From NCBI GenBank assembly GCA_028279825.1, contig JANQNA010000002.1:62001-126000 (forward strand): a stretch of DNA of 64,000 nucleotides, read 5' to 3'. Positions 1 through 10,800 of the stretch are shown here, piece after piece. The notes beneath the pieces were generated by a model that worked only from the letters and a program-made list of their open reading frames with translations, was not told where the DNA came from and did not search any database. The position numbers were made by a program, and so were the translations under genes. The stretch is from an archaeon (lineage in GTDB: Archaea; Aenigmatarchaeota; Aenigmatarchaeia; GW2011-AR5). Positions within the stretch are counted from its first letter, which is position 1, and every line of letters starts with the position of its first letter.

Positions 1-2
1 AA

Positions 3-932
3 TACAGATCACCACACACGGCAATTGCATTCCAGACAATTGTGACAACAATAATAACCATCATAGCTTTCGGCAGCTACATGTTTTTGCTTTCACTGCT
101 GATTCCTCTTGTTATAATAATGTACACGTTTGTTATGCTGTCTGTGGTTAAACTAAGGATTGATCTGCCCAAGGAAAAGAGATATTTCAACGCACCGTTC
201 CCGAAAACAGGTCCCTTTGTGGTTATAGCGTTTAACCTGATGCTGTTGTACATGTGGCTGACGCAGGTGAACGATGCTGTTTATGTATTCCTGATGGGAG
301 TGATCCTTGTTTTCATAGGCGCACCGCTTTATATTGTGATAAGACTGCAGACAGACAAGAAATTTGTTGAAAGATTCTACGACAAGATATCTTTTATATG
401 GGACTCCGCCTTCAAGGTCTGGTTCGGGAGAGATGAGACGGAAAGAATCATGAAGCACCTGAGGCTGAAGAAAAAATCAACTGTTCTTGATTTTGGCTGC
501 GGATCCGGTAATACAACACTGGCATTATCAGAGGCCGCTAGCGATGGAAATGTTGTGGCTGTGGACGTCAGCAGAAAGCAGATACGCAATGCAATAAAGA
601 AAGTCAAAAATTTTCAATTACCTAATGTCATCTTTGTCAAGGGCGATAAGAAGTTTCCAAGAGGTTCTTTTGATGCAGTCACGGGCGTAGGAGTTTTAGA
701 GCATCTGGATAACCCTCATGCCTATCTGGTTCAGCTGATAAAATCTCTTAGAAAAAGGGGCAAGTTCTACTTTTTGTCTTTTGGCGAGACATTCCTGATA
801 CCCGGCCCGGAATTTTTGTCGAATAATAAAAAAATAAGGGATTTGTTCAAAGACATGAAAGTTGAGATTCATATAAAACGCGAAAAGAAGAGGTTAACGG
901 AATATATCCACATATACGGCGTCAAAAAATAA
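3..932 (+). CDS. APC-family permease C-terminus fused to a class I SAM methyltransferase (5' partial)
   Basis: The reading frame is open to the window edge, so the true start lies upstream; the GTG at 42 is only an internal candidate. The first residues (YRSPHTAIAFQ) and the following three or four hydrophobic helices, with the segment RIDLPKEKRYFNAPFP between them, look like the last helices of an amino acid-polyamine-organocation permease. From about residue 145 (counting from position 42) a soluble domain follows with methyltransferase motif I (VLDFGCGSGNTTLA), an acidic motif II (VVAVDVS) and a post-motif GVLEHL, as in SAM-dependent methyltransferases. Both parts lie in one uninterrupted frame. 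Permease C-termini normally end after the helices, so a cytoplasmic methyltransferase tail is unusual. The substrates of both parts are unknown. The gene abuts the stop of the convergent gene at 933. Confidence 0.8.
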   Translation, partial: YRSPHTAIAFQTIVTTIITIIAFGSYMFLLSLLIPLVIIMYTFVMLSVVKLRIDLPKEKRYFNAPFPKTGPFVVIAFNLMLLYMWLTQVNDAVYVFLMGVILVFIGAPLYIVIRLQTDKKFVERFYDKISFIWDSAFKVWFGRDETERIMKHLRLKKKSTVLDFGCGSGNTTLALSEAASDGNVVAVDVSRKQIRNAIKKVKNFQLPNVIFVKGDKKFPRGSFDAVTGVGVLEHLDNPHAYLVQLIKSLRKRGKFYFLSFGETFLIPGPEFLSNNKKIRDLFKDMKVEIHIKREKKRLTEYIHIYGVKK

Positions 933-1982
933 TTACTGGTTTCTTTGTCTTCCATTGAGACCCTTCAATAATCTTCTGGCTGCTTCTTCTGCCGCTTCCC
1001 TACTTGCAGCCAGACTGTTTAGTACTTCATCAGCTTCTGCGGATTTTCCTCTCTTGCCCTGCTGAATTCTGTAAATATCTTCCATCATTCCCTGTATATC
1101 CGCTCTTTCCGCCGCTTCTCTTGCCCTGTTTATTCCACTGCGTAGAGGTTCCGGCACGGACTCAAGATTTTCGTTTATCTGTGCATCTCTTCTGTCCTGC
1201 AGCAGCTGTCTCTCTCTTTCATCGTACCACCCTGTCGGGTCAGCGTCCGTGGTTGTTAGCCATGTATTTGGCCCGGTCTGAAGTGTTCTTTTTTCTTCCC
1301 CTGGAGGCCTGACTACCCTGGCTTTTGAATGGTCTATGGCAATACCGTTCATGGCATCTCTTAATTCTCTTTGAGTGGGTACCCTGCCGTATATCCTTAC
1401 GACATCCCTGTCTGCACCCGTTTCCTGCAGATAGCCTACGTATCTTTCATAATCATTTGGAGTGAACTGTTGTGCCAATGACAGTCCAAAGGCAGCAACG
1501 TAGCCTTTAGCACCCATTGATCTTAACGCATCCGGGTGGGTTGCCTTACGGAATAATCTTCTTCTAAGCTCTTCAGGTGTATAATCTCCCTTTTCTAGTC
1601 TTCCAGTCATCGTCAGGTGCTCTACAAGTCTATCAAATTCAACGTCAGTTGGTAATGGTACACCTTCAGGGTATTGAGAATCAACAAATGCTCTAAGTGT
1701 TATATCTGTGCCAAAAAGCTCTTCCATTCTTTCTAATTCTCTTTTTCTTACTCCGCCGTTCCTGTATGTTTGGAAATAAGATCTTAGATGACTTACAAGA
1801 TGAGGGCGCTTTGAGGCATACCCTGAATAATCAGCTTCAACACGTTCTGTATAAGATTTTCCTTCAAAAAAGTCATGTACATCTCTACGCAAACCCGGCG
1901 ATACGGCTAATGTGGTCCCGCCGGCAAGTAATGCGGCCCATGCCAGGCCTGATGCGTAACCGGGCCCTTTATGTTGTCCCAT
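933..1982 (-). CDS. Hypothetical protein with N-terminal hydrophobic segment
   Basis: A 349-residue protein of unknown family. I place the start at the ATG at 1982 (MGQHKGPGY) rather than the in-frame ATG at 2003, because a TATA-like TTTAAAAA on the minus strand near 2012 lies about 28 nt before 1982, the spacing of a leaderless transcript. Residues 8-25 (GLAWAALLAGGTTLAV) are hydrophobic and could be a single membrane anchor. The rest is charged, Arg/Glu-rich and probably helical, with an Ala/Glu-rich C-terminal stretch (SREAAEEAARRLLKGL). Its stop codon directly abuts the stop of the permease-methyltransferase gene. I recognise no catalytic motif. Confidence 0.75.
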   Translation of the reverse strand: MGQHKGPGYASGLAWAALLAGGTTLAVSPGLRRDVHDFFEGKSYTERVEADYSGYASKRPHLVSHLRSYFQTYRNGGVRKRELERMEELFGTDITLRAFVDSQYPEGVPLPTDVEFDRLVEHLTMTGRLEKGDYTPEELRRRLFRKATHPDALRSMGAKGYVAAFGLSLAQQFTPNDYERYVGYLQETGADRDVVRIYGRVPTQRELRDAMNGIAIDHSKARVVRPPGEEKRTLQTGPNTWLTTTDADPTGWYDERERQLLQDRRDAQINENLESVPEPLRSGINRAREAAERADIQGMMEDIYRIQQGKRGKSAEADEVLNSLAASREAAEEAARRLLKGLNGRQRNQ

Positions 1983-2109
1983 TGTAATAGTAACAACATG
2001 CATGTTTTTAAAGCTTTTTTGGCTATATTATATCTAAATATACTACTTAGAAGATACAGCTTTTTCCATTTTATTCCTGTATTTAACAACAAAAAACTAG
2101 GTGATAGTT

Positions 2110-3198
2110 ATGGCTAAAATAAACGTCAGTGAAGTCGAAGGCGACATTGACTACAGAGAGGAGATGGAGAAGTTCGGCATAGAAGATATTGACAAGTTTC
2201 TTAGTCAAATGAAAGATCTTCCTGTTATGTACAGGCGTGGCCTGGTTTTTGGCCACAGGGATTTTGAGAAAATATTTGAGGCTATACACCTGAAAAAGCG
2301 CTTCGCGACACTGACAGGTGCAAACCCTTCAAGTTCCCTGCATATAGGCCATAAGCTTTTCCTGGACCAGGCTTTATTCTTTCAGTCACGCGGGGCAGAC
2401 GTCTTCATACCTATATCCGACGATGAAAGTTATGTTTTCAAGAAAACGGAGTCACTGGAAAAGGCTACGCAAAATGCGATGGAAAAGGTAATACCTGATA
2501 TAATTGCCTGCGGGTTCCAGAGAAAAAATACAAATATATTCATATCCACGAAAACTGCCAGGGTCTATGAACTGGCTGTTAAACTGTCAACAAAAGCGAC
2601 ATTTTCGACGATGAAAGCCATTTTCGGCTTTGACAATGAAACCAATCCGGGCGCCATATTCTACGGTGTTACGCAGTCTTCACATATCCTGTTTCCGCAG
2701 CTGGAGGAGCACGGAGGTCCAAGGCCAGTAGTTGTGCCTATTGGTGTAGACCAGGATCCTTACATGAGATTAGTAAGAGATATTGCACAAAAGGTTGGAA
2801 TGGTTAAACCGTCTTCCACTTACCATAAGTTTCTGCCGGGCCTGTTGGGCGGAAAAATGAGCTCAAGCAAGCCGGAAACCTGTATTCTTCTTACAGATGC
2901 TCCTGACGTCGCACGACGGAAGATAATGAGAGCGTTCTCAGGCGGCGGCGCTACGCTGCAGGAGCACAGGGAAAAAGGCGGCAATCCGGATGTTGATGTT
3001 GCTTACCAGTATCTCTTCTACATCTTTGAAGAGAGTGATAAGAAAATAGGCGAAATCAGAGAACAATTCAAGAACGGTTCAATGACTTCAGGCGAGATTA
3101 AGGATTATCTTGCCAAGAAAGTAGAGCGCTTCCTCAAGAGCTATCAGAAGCGCAGAGTGAAGGCAGTAAAGCAAGTGGATAAATTTTTGATAAGGTGA
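2110..3198 (+). CDS. trpS: Tryptophanyl-tRNA synthetase
   Basis: A 362-residue class Ic aminoacyl-tRNA synthetase that charges tRNA-Trp in the cytoplasm. The HIGH motif is visible as SSLHIGHKL near residue 78 and the KMSKS motif as GGKMSSSKPE near residue 249; VPIGVDQDPYMRLVRDIA between them is typical of archaeal/eukaryotic TrpRS. Length fits the family. I choose the ATG at 2110, preceded by GGTGAT at 2100-2105, over the GTG at 2101, which would lie inside that Shine-Dalgarno sequence. Its stop overlaps the GTG start of metG, so the two synthetases are translationally coupled. Confidence 0.96.
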   Translation: MAKINVSEVEGDIDYREEMEKFGIEDIDKFLSQMKDLPVMYRRGLVFGHRDFEKIFEAIHLKKRFATLTGANPSSSLHIGHKLFLDQALFFQSRGADVFIPISDDESYVFKKTESLEKATQNAMEKVIPDIIACGFQRKNTNIFISTKTARVYELAVKLSTKATFSTMKAIFGFDNETNPGAIFYGVTQSSHILFPQLEEHGGPRPVVVPIGVDQDPYMRLVRDIAQKVGMVKPSSTYHKFLPGLLGGKMSSSKPETCILLTDAPDVARRKIMRAFSGGGATLQEHREKGGNPDVDVAYQYLFYIFEESDKKIGEIREQFKNGSMTSGEIKDYLAKKVERFLKSYQKRRVKAVKQVDKFLIR

Positions 3199-5180
3199 TA
3201 AAAGTATTTCCAAATAGGGTAACGGTCACAAGTGCATTGCCGTATGTGAACGGCGTTAAACACTTAGGCAATCTTATTGGATCTATTCTGCCTGCAGACA
3301 TATTCCATAGATTTCTGGATCTCTTTGACGTTGAGAATATCTATATATGCGGAACGGATGACCATGGAACGGCTATAGAGATAGGCGCTGCAAAGGAAGG
3401 GCTGACACCGGAGCAATATGTGAAAAAGTACTATGATATTCAGAGACAAATATATGAAAAATGGAACTTTGACTTCACGCATTTCGGGCAGACATCTGCA
3501 AAAGAGAATCATGAGATAACACAGGAGATCTTCGAGGCTGCCTATGACAATGGTTATGTTGAGAAAGAATCACTTGTTATACCTTACTGTACCAGCTGTA
3601 AAAAATTCCTTCCGGACAGATATACAATCGGTACCTGCCCTGCATGCCAATACGATTCAGCAAAGGGTGATCAGTGTGAAAAATGCGGCAAACTTTTGGA
3701 TCCTGAGGAACTGGTAAAACCAAGGTGTACTGTCTGTAACAAAACAACAATTGAATTTCGCAAGGAAAACCATTTGTTCCTTAACTTTGCCGCTCTCCAG
3801 CCAAAGCTGAAAGAGTGGATCGAAGGTAATACACACTGGCCTGACAATACAAGAAATTTTGCGCTCGGATGGATCAAAGAGGGACTTAGACCAAGGTGTA
3901 TAACCAGAAATCTAAAATGGGGCGTAAAAGTTCCTATGAAAGGTTATGAGCATTTGGTCTTTTACGTCTGGTTTGACGCGCCTATTGGCTATATCTCGAT
4001 AACAAAAGCCGGAGTGAAGGACTGGAAGAAATGGTGGACAGATTCAAGTATCTACCACTTCTTAGGCAAAGACAACGTGCCGTTCCATACAATATTCTGG
4101 CCCGGCACGCTTATAGCGGCAAACAAGAAATACGATCTGCCTCATCATGTGGAAGGTTATGAATACCTGAACTGGGAAGGTGACAAGTTTTCTACATCCC
4201 GCGGTGTTGGGTTGTTTAGTGACGAAGCTCTGGATCTTTTTCCTACGGACTACTGGAGGTTTTATCTTTCTTCAATACTCCCGGAAAGCAAGGATTCCAA
4301 CTTTGACTGGCGCGATTTTCAGTCAAGGATCAATAACGAGCTCATAGGCAACTACGGAAATTTGTTCTATAGAGCAACATTGTTTGTTGAGAAGAATTTC
4401 AACGGTGTAGTACCTGAAGCAGAGTTAGGTGAGGAAGAACACAATCTTCACTGGAAACTTGGCAAGACTATACACAAAGTTGAGGAGCTAGTGAAACAGG
4501 TCAAGCTGAAAGAGGCTTTGAAAGAGATACTGGCATTGGCTTCAGAAACAAACAAATACTTCCAGGACAAGAAGCCTTGGAAGGCGTCAAAAGAAGAACA
4601 GGCTGTTGCGTTGTATACAGCTGTCAATATGTTACAGCCATTGTCAATGCTGCTGAAACCGTTCATACCTGAGACAGCCGGGAAAGCAATAGATTGCTTG
4701 GGCGGCAAACAGGAACTTTCGCAGGACTTTATCGTAGAGCCCGGCCAGAAGATAAAAGCAAAGCTTCTTTTTAAGAAGATTGAAGATGTAGATATTCAAA
4801 AAGTACGTAGATACAAGACCAAGTACATGAAGCAGGACGCAGTAGATACCATAGAAATGGTGAATGATATGATGCCTTTTGAGGAATTCGCGAAAGTGGA
4901 GATGAAGGTGGCTACGATAACGAAGGTTGAGGACCACCCAAAAGCAGACAAATTGTATGTTTTACAGATTGATCTGGGAAAGGAGCAGCGTCAACTTGTT
5001 GCTGGTCTGAAGGGAATCTACAAAAAAGAGGAACTGGAAGGCAAACAGATAATAGTTGTCACAAATCTGGAGCCAAAGGAGCTTCGTGGTGTGAAAAGTC
5101 ATGGAATGCTGCTTGCAGCGGATGACGGTACAATACTTTCTCCTTCTAAAGCCGTGGAAAACGGAATGAAAATTAGGTAA
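3195..5180 (+). CDS. metG: Methionyl-tRNA synthetase with C-terminal tRNA-binding domain
   Basis: A 661-residue class I synthetase that charges initiator and elongator tRNA-Met. The HIGH equivalent is NGVKHLGNL near residue 20 and the KMSKS equivalent is DKFSTSRG near residue 330. A double zinc knuckle occupies about residues 132-180 (CTSC, CPAC, CEKC, CTVC). A C-terminal EMAP/Trbp111-type OB-fold starts near residue 562 (FAKVEMKVATI ... DHPKADKLYVLQIDLG) and is fused here; in some archaea it is a separate protein. The GTG start overlaps the TGA of trpS, and no better start precedes the catalytic core. Confidence 0.96.
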   Translation: MIKVFPNRVTVTSALPYVNGVKHLGNLIGSILPADIFHRFLDLFDVENIYICGTDDHGTAIEIGAAKEGLTPEQYVKKYYDIQRQIYEKWNFDFTHFGQTSAKENHEITQEIFEAAYDNGYVEKESLVIPYCTSCKKFLPDRYTIGTCPACQYDSAKGDQCEKCGKLLDPEELVKPRCTVCNKTTIEFRKENHLFLNFAALQPKLKEWIEGNTHWPDNTRNFALGWIKEGLRPRCITRNLKWGVKVPMKGYEHLVFYVWFDAPIGYISITKAGVKDWKKWWTDSSIYHFLGKDNVPFHTIFWPGTLIAANKKYDLPHHVEGYEYLNWEGDKFSTSRGVGLFSDEALDLFPTDYWRFYLSSILPESKDSNFDWRDFQSRINNELIGNYGNLFYRATLFVEKNFNGVVPEAELGEEEHNLHWKLGKTIHKVEELVKQVKLKEALKEILALASETNKYFQDKKPWKASKEEQAVALYTAVNMLQPLSMLLKPFIPETAGKAIDCLGGKQELSQDFIVEPGQKIKAKLLFKKIEDVDIQKVRRYKTKYMKQDAVDTIEMVNDMMPFEEFAKVEMKVATITKVEDHPKADKLYVLQIDLGKEQRQLVAGLKGIYKKEELEGKQIIVVTNLEPKELRGVKSHGMLLAADDGTILSPSKAVENGMKIR

Positions 5181-5240
5181 AAAGCTTAAAATAAGTCCAA
5201 GGCCAAAGTAAAATAAGGTAATAAACTTGGAGAAGTTTGC

Positions 5241-7811
5241 ATGAAAAGATTGAGCATAGCTTTAGTGTTGTCTGTACTGATTGTTTTTGCCGGTTCTGCT
5301 TATGCAAGTACTCCTATACCGGATGGTCCATGCGACGCCAGTGAATCTGGCAAAGCTGCATGCGCTGCAGCACAAAGTGGACATGCACAGTATGCCACAG
5401 TAGTATGTGATGGTTCTCTGTGGACGGGTGATGGTGGTGTATTTTTAACCAGAGAAGAATGTGTGGCAGATTGTTCCAGTCGATATGGTGCTAACTGCTT
5501 GGATGTGTCACAAACTCCCGGTGGGATTCAGATACAATTTACAGGGAGCCCTGTTACTATAACCCCTCCTGAAACATCTACACTGACATGGTCTGTTACC
5601 GGTGCCGATGTTATTGACATAAGTTCTTTAGGTAACAACCTTCCTCCAACAGGAACAAGGATAGTGAATCCTACAATAACTACCACTTATATTCTTACTG
5701 CAACAAAAGCGGGTGTTACAAGCCAGCAACAATCTGTAACTATACAGATCAGTGAATCTGGAACCGATACCGTCACAGGGGACGGATGCTGTGCTACGAA
5801 GAGCGGCGACACATGGACGTACGCAGTATCTACTGCGGCCGCATGTAATCCAAACGGTGACAATATACTGTTCAGGCCCGGCGGCCAGCCAAGTGCATGC
5901 CAGGCACTAGAAAACCGTATATGTCCTGTTTACTGCCAGGAACAAAGCCGAAGAGGAGGCAGGTGCACAACGGACAGATTCGGAGCATCAAGCCAGGATG
6001 AATTTTATCCAGGCATATGCGACAGCCAGACCCAGGGCTTGACTAAATGGTGCCAGTGTGGTGGTATCGATACATCTGCACAAAGAAGAAATGAGCCATG
6101 CTCAAGTGCATGTTTAACAAGCAACAGGTATGGCGGTTTCGGTGCCTCAGCCTTTGGCAATCCTTTCGGTTCCGGCCAGTCATTGAGTATACCGACAGGT
6201 GTATGTACCGACAACCCGCAAAGTCTTGTAGTAGGGGCAACCATTGTTACACAAACACAGGCAGGTTCTTCATATACGAGACAGCCTTATCCGGCAGTGC
6301 CGGGCGGGTACGGTGATCACGGTTGTGATGCAAGCGAAAGATGCTGGTGCGTCACGTTTGATTTCGGATCATCAACACAATACCAGTCACCGCCTACAAC
6401 GCTGCCTGGTGCAACAATTCCGGGTACGGGATGCACACAAAACTGGTGCCCTCCCGACATGATACAGGATGCCCCGCAGAAACAGCCAAACGACAGGCGA
6501 TGTGATATTGCTGTTAATGCTACAATAGAAGCATCCTTTGGATCAGCCCAGCTTGCCCCGGGTGACGGGGGAGCAACGCAAATAACAGGACTTAGATTAA
6601 TACAGGCAGGCGAGCCTGTTACAATTGTCGGTCACGTGACAAAACTTGCCGATCACTGTGCGGGTTACAGCTTTACATGCAGGGAGCAGAGAGAACTTAC
6701 ATGCGAGGGACATAATAATTATTTCTGGGCAACGTATGAGTACCAGGACTGCCCCAGAGAATTTCCTGAAAAGCTTCATGAAGAAGGAGAAGGGCGAAGA
6801 GCAAACTGGAGAGCAATTGTTGATGCAGTCGGTGTTATAGCTGCAACTGCAACCGGAAACTTCCAGATTGCCGGCATGGCTATGGGTGACATGATGGCTT
6901 CATTTACTACATGCGGGAATGCTGCAAGAGATCCTGCAAACCCACTCCTTGTTGCCGGTGGATCATTGGCTGCAGGAGCCGTGGCAGGACATACTCCCGG
7001 ACAAAATACTCAAACACAGACACAAACACAGGCCACATGTAATGCATTAAATATTCAACAATGCGGGCAAACACCCGGTTGTATGATTCAGGGCACCTCT
7101 TGCGTGCCTGTGGGAACAACCACAACAACACCACCTGCGCCAGCACCTCCTACAACAACACCACCAACACCACCAACACCACCTGCGCCAACACTGACAC
7201 CACAGCAACAAGAATGTATAAATTGTGTCTCCCCTGGCGGTAAATGGTATCATCCAAGCGACGGTTTTTGCTCAACTACTCAACGTTCCGGTGAGCCTGC
7301 TATATGGAATGTAGCGGGTTGTATGGGTATGACTACAGGTGCTGCTACAGCGAACCCAACTTTTAATCTTATTACTGCGTATGTAATGACTGATCCTGCA
7401 TTTAGCATAACAGGAATGCAAACAAGCGGGGGCAGCGAGTCAAGCGGCGGCGGCATGAATCCAATGGTAATGCAGGCTATACAACTTGCAATGTCACAGC
7501 TGCCGGGCTGTGAACTGAAAGATCCATGCTTCTCTGTGTGCAGCAAGGAGTACACACCTCCTGTAGGTCCTGCACCTACATGTAATCGTGGCGGGCCGCT
7601 GATCAGATATGACGAGATTGATTACTTCTGCGGCCTGGGTGATTGCGGACCGTTTGCAGGCAAGGGCGTAAACGTAAAGATAATCGGGCCGAATGGAAAA
7701 ACAGCCATAGATGATATTGTCAAGGCGGGTGCTGACGGTGATTTCAGTTATACATTCAAGGCCCCTGCAGGTGACGGGGAATTCACAGCAATAGTGAGCG
7801 TGCCGAGATGA
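5241..7811 (+). CDS. Large secreted Cys-rich surface protein with Ig-like domain and Pro/Thr linker
   Basis: An 856-residue exported protein of unknown function. A Sec signal peptide (MKRLSIALVLSVLIVFAGSAYA) ends near residue 22. It is followed by Cys-rich segments and an Ig-like strand-rich segment at about 95-175. A long region at about 180-470 has many spaced cysteines, probably disulfide-bonded outside the cell. A Pro/Thr-rich linker lies at about 625-660, typical of glycosylated spacers. The C-terminal part has further Cys pairs (CELKDPCFSVC) and a likely beta domain (KGVNVKIIGPNGKTAIDD), with no membrane anchor, so it may be held by the next two gene products. An AT-rich promoter (GCTTAAAATAAG) precedes it. 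Its stop overlaps the next start by an ATGA. Confidence 0.85.
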   Translation: MKRLSIALVLSVLIVFAGSAYASTPIPDGPCDASESGKAACAAAQSGHAQYATVVCDGSLWTGDGGVFLTREECVADCSSRYGANCLDVSQTPGGIQIQFTGSPVTITPPETSTLTWSVTGADVIDISSLGNNLPPTGTRIVNPTITTTYILTATKAGVTSQQQSVTIQISESGTDTVTGDGCCATKSGDTWTYAVSTAAACNPNGDNILFRPGGQPSACQALENRICPVYCQEQSRRGGRCTTDRFGASSQDEFYPGICDSQTQGLTKWCQCGGIDTSAQRRNEPCSSACLTSNRYGGFGASAFGNPFGSGQSLSIPTGVCTDNPQSLVVGATIVTQTQAGSSYTRQPYPAVPGGYGDHGCDASERCWCVTFDFGSSTQYQSPPTTLPGATIPGTGCTQNWCPPDMIQDAPQKQPNDRRCDIAVNATIEASFGSAQLAPGDGGATQITGLRLIQAGEPVTIVGHVTKLADHCAGYSFTCREQRELTCEGHNNYFWATYEYQDCPREFPEKLHEEGEGRRANWRAIVDAVGVIAATATGNFQIAGMAMGDMMASFTTCGNAARDPANPLLVAGGSLAAGAVAGHTPGQNTQTQTQTQATCNALNIQQCGQTPGCMIQGTSCVPVGTTTTTPPAPAPPTTTPPTPPTPPAPTLTPQQQECINCVSPGGKWYHPSDGFCSTTQRSGEPAIWNVAGCMGMTTGAATANPTFNLITAYVMTDPAFSITGMQTSGGSESSGGGMNPMVMQAIQLAMSQLPGCELKDPCFSVCSKEYTPPVGPAPTCNRGGPLIRYDEIDYFCGLGDCGPFAGKGVNVKIIGPNGKTAIDDIVKAGADGDFSYTFKAPAGDGEFTAIVSVPR

Positions 7812-10800
7812 AGATGAAATACTTTTACATAACAATGATTTTGATAGTTTTACTTACGTCTGTTGCTTATGCAAATTTCCAGTACGGCGGGCGTGGTTGC
7901 AAAGGCAATCAGATATGCGACACTACGAATACATGCGATGCCAACGGCTGTACAACCACCTACGATAACTGCCAGTCATGCGGCGTCACGACGAAATTGT
8001 GCGGGACAACGATAAAAACAGCACAAAACACCTGTGTTGACTCCGGAACGCCTTCCTGTTCGAACGCTGCAGTGAGCTGTCCGGCAGGAAGTGAGGAGAA
8101 CTCCATACCGCATGTTGTACTCACGTTTAATGTTTTCACGAAAAAGAATCTTGTTGTCAACATAACACCGCCAACTCATACGGCACTTGCGGGAACAACC
8201 GTAAATTATAAGGTGTCGATAAAAAACAACAATCCTAAAACACTGAAATTCGGGCTTGGTGCGGAAGTTCCTTCAGGCTGGAGCGTGAGCATGCCGGCTG
8301 AAACTTCCGTGGGACAATCCAGCACCAGGGATGTCGTGATAAGAGTTGCATCAAACGAAACAACAAGCGACGGAAATTATCCTATACTGGTTGGTATATT
8401 CAACGAGGAATTAAGTCTGTTTGGAACTGTCCAGGCGGACTACATTGTTGCTTCACGCGGGGCACCTGGTGTCAACACGACGCCAAGATCACAGGAAGGG
8501 TATCCGGGTGAAACAATTTTCTACAATGTGACTGTCACCAATAACGATCCTACAGGTTTTGACGCAAGTACTATATCGTTAAGGGCGGAAGTTCCAGAAG
8601 GTTTTGAATATGCATTCAATCCAAGAAGCGTCAAACTCCAGCCAGGTGAGGATGGCTCAACCATGCTGGAGGTAACTTCCCCGGAGAATGTAACGGAAGA
8701 AAAGTATGACATAACGATAAACGCAACCATGAACAAACTTCACGGGCTGGACTTTATAGAATACAAGATTACACTTTGCGGAAACAGCGTTTGTGACCAA
8801 GAAGAAGAAAACGTATGCATGCAAGACTGTCCTATAGATCCGTACATAATCTGCAACGGAAGGTGTGACAAGACTGTAGACGATGGTGTTGATTTTACGG
8901 CTGTTGTTTCAGCGACATTCAACAAGCTGATTATATGCAGTAAAGATGCCACGGAAGAAGCCTGCAAGCAGGCGGCAGACCTTGATAATTGCGGTGAAGA
9001 CAGTGCGTGCTTATGCACGGGTGCAAAACAGGGCTCTATGGGCCAGTGCCATCTCCGTTGTGTTGATACGGAGGATGTCTACTACATGTTTGCTGACGGA
9101 CCTCAGGGCATAAGGAGCATAGCTAATTACAGTTATGTTTGCCCGTATGTTGACATGCCTGACTTTTTGAATATGAAAGATGGTTTTGTACAGGCCAGGG
9201 ATGACTACGAAAAGGCAAGGAGTGCTTTGCTGGAGGTAATAAACTCGCCTAATTCGTCAACACAGGAAAAGGCAGAAGGAAGGACATGTGTGGACGGCCT
9301 GGGTGCAATAACTTATGATATTTCTGAGTTCATAAAATACCTTGACGATGTAATAGACTGGCCTGGCATAATCAACACAACAGAAGCAAGATCACTGGCA
9401 CAGCAGTTAACAGGTGATATTGATACAAGATACAACGCGTTCTGCAAGGGAGCTTCAGGGCTTCTGCAGATAGACACGATATCCGCAGCTACCGTAGAAA
9501 AGAACTCTACTGCGTACGTGGATGTTATCGTACAGAATGTCGGCAATACGGTTTACTACGGAATGGTTTCCTGTGATATAACGGGTGCTGTCGGTGAAAG
9601 AGAAACAGTAAACACGTCATGTGCATCAATAGGCGGACAGATGTACAACACGTTCCAGCTGCCTGTTAATGTGTATTCGGCCGGAAAGTGGAGTGCGAAA
9701 TGTAAAGTACAGGGTTCCCTTCTGGATGGGTGCCAGGCATCTACTTTGCATGACGAGAGTACGGGAAACTTTGATGTTTACACCCGCGAGACGTTCATAG
9801 TAGACGTTTCAGGGCAATGCACAAACGAGACGATTGAGTGTACTGTGAGATCGACACGCGGCGGTTGTACAACATGCAAGATAAATGACGTTCCATGCCA
9901 GGGCGTCGGGACTATCAATAACACAGATTACTTTGAGTGCGACCTGCTTCCTCCGGGAACATACACACTTGTCGGATCTGTTCTGGACAGCAGCCAGTGC
10001 TGGCCGATAGAACCTGCAGTGAAAAACACAACTGCCAGGTGTGCAGGATGCGGTGACGGGATAGTGGATATTGGCGAACAGTGCGAGCTGCCTTATACGG
10101 ACAACAGCCAGAGTTGTGTACAGTCACCTTCCATATGCCAGGGCAAGATGTTTGGAATCCGCGACCAGGCTGGATTCTGTGATACAAGCTGCGGGTGCAG
10201 TTACGATGAGTATGATTATGCATGTGTCGCAGGAAAGTGCGAGGCTGAATGTCAGGACGGCGAAACAAGGCTGGTGTTTTTGAACAAGACAGAGGGAACA
10301 TGTTCCTGCACGCAGCAGTGCGGTTCGGGTTGTTCATGGAACTTATGCGATTGTGAGCCTGGAATGGTCTTTATACCATTGGGATTGCCGTCTGTTACTG
10401 TGACACACAGCCCTGCAGCAATAGATCCTGACACGCAGGTTACACTGCTGGCCATAGGTGACAATGCAACAAACGTGGAAATATACGTGGACGGTCACAT
10501 AATAAAGACGTGCAGTGCGCTGCCATGTTCGGTTGGCGCCAACTATGCATCAGGAGTTCACAACTACTACGCGAGAGTTTCGAACAAATTCGGATTTGCC
10601 TCGGATCCTGTGGCAGGGTTGAAAACATTTGTTGTGTCCGGTGATACAACAATAACCGGAGATGGTGGACTGAACACGACTTCTGTGCTGCTGGATGTAA
10701 GCCATACACCTACTGATGTACTTACAAAGTCGGATACGGTTATACTTGCAGCTGTTGCACACGGACCAAACAGCTTCAAGGAAATAAACGTGTTTGTAGA

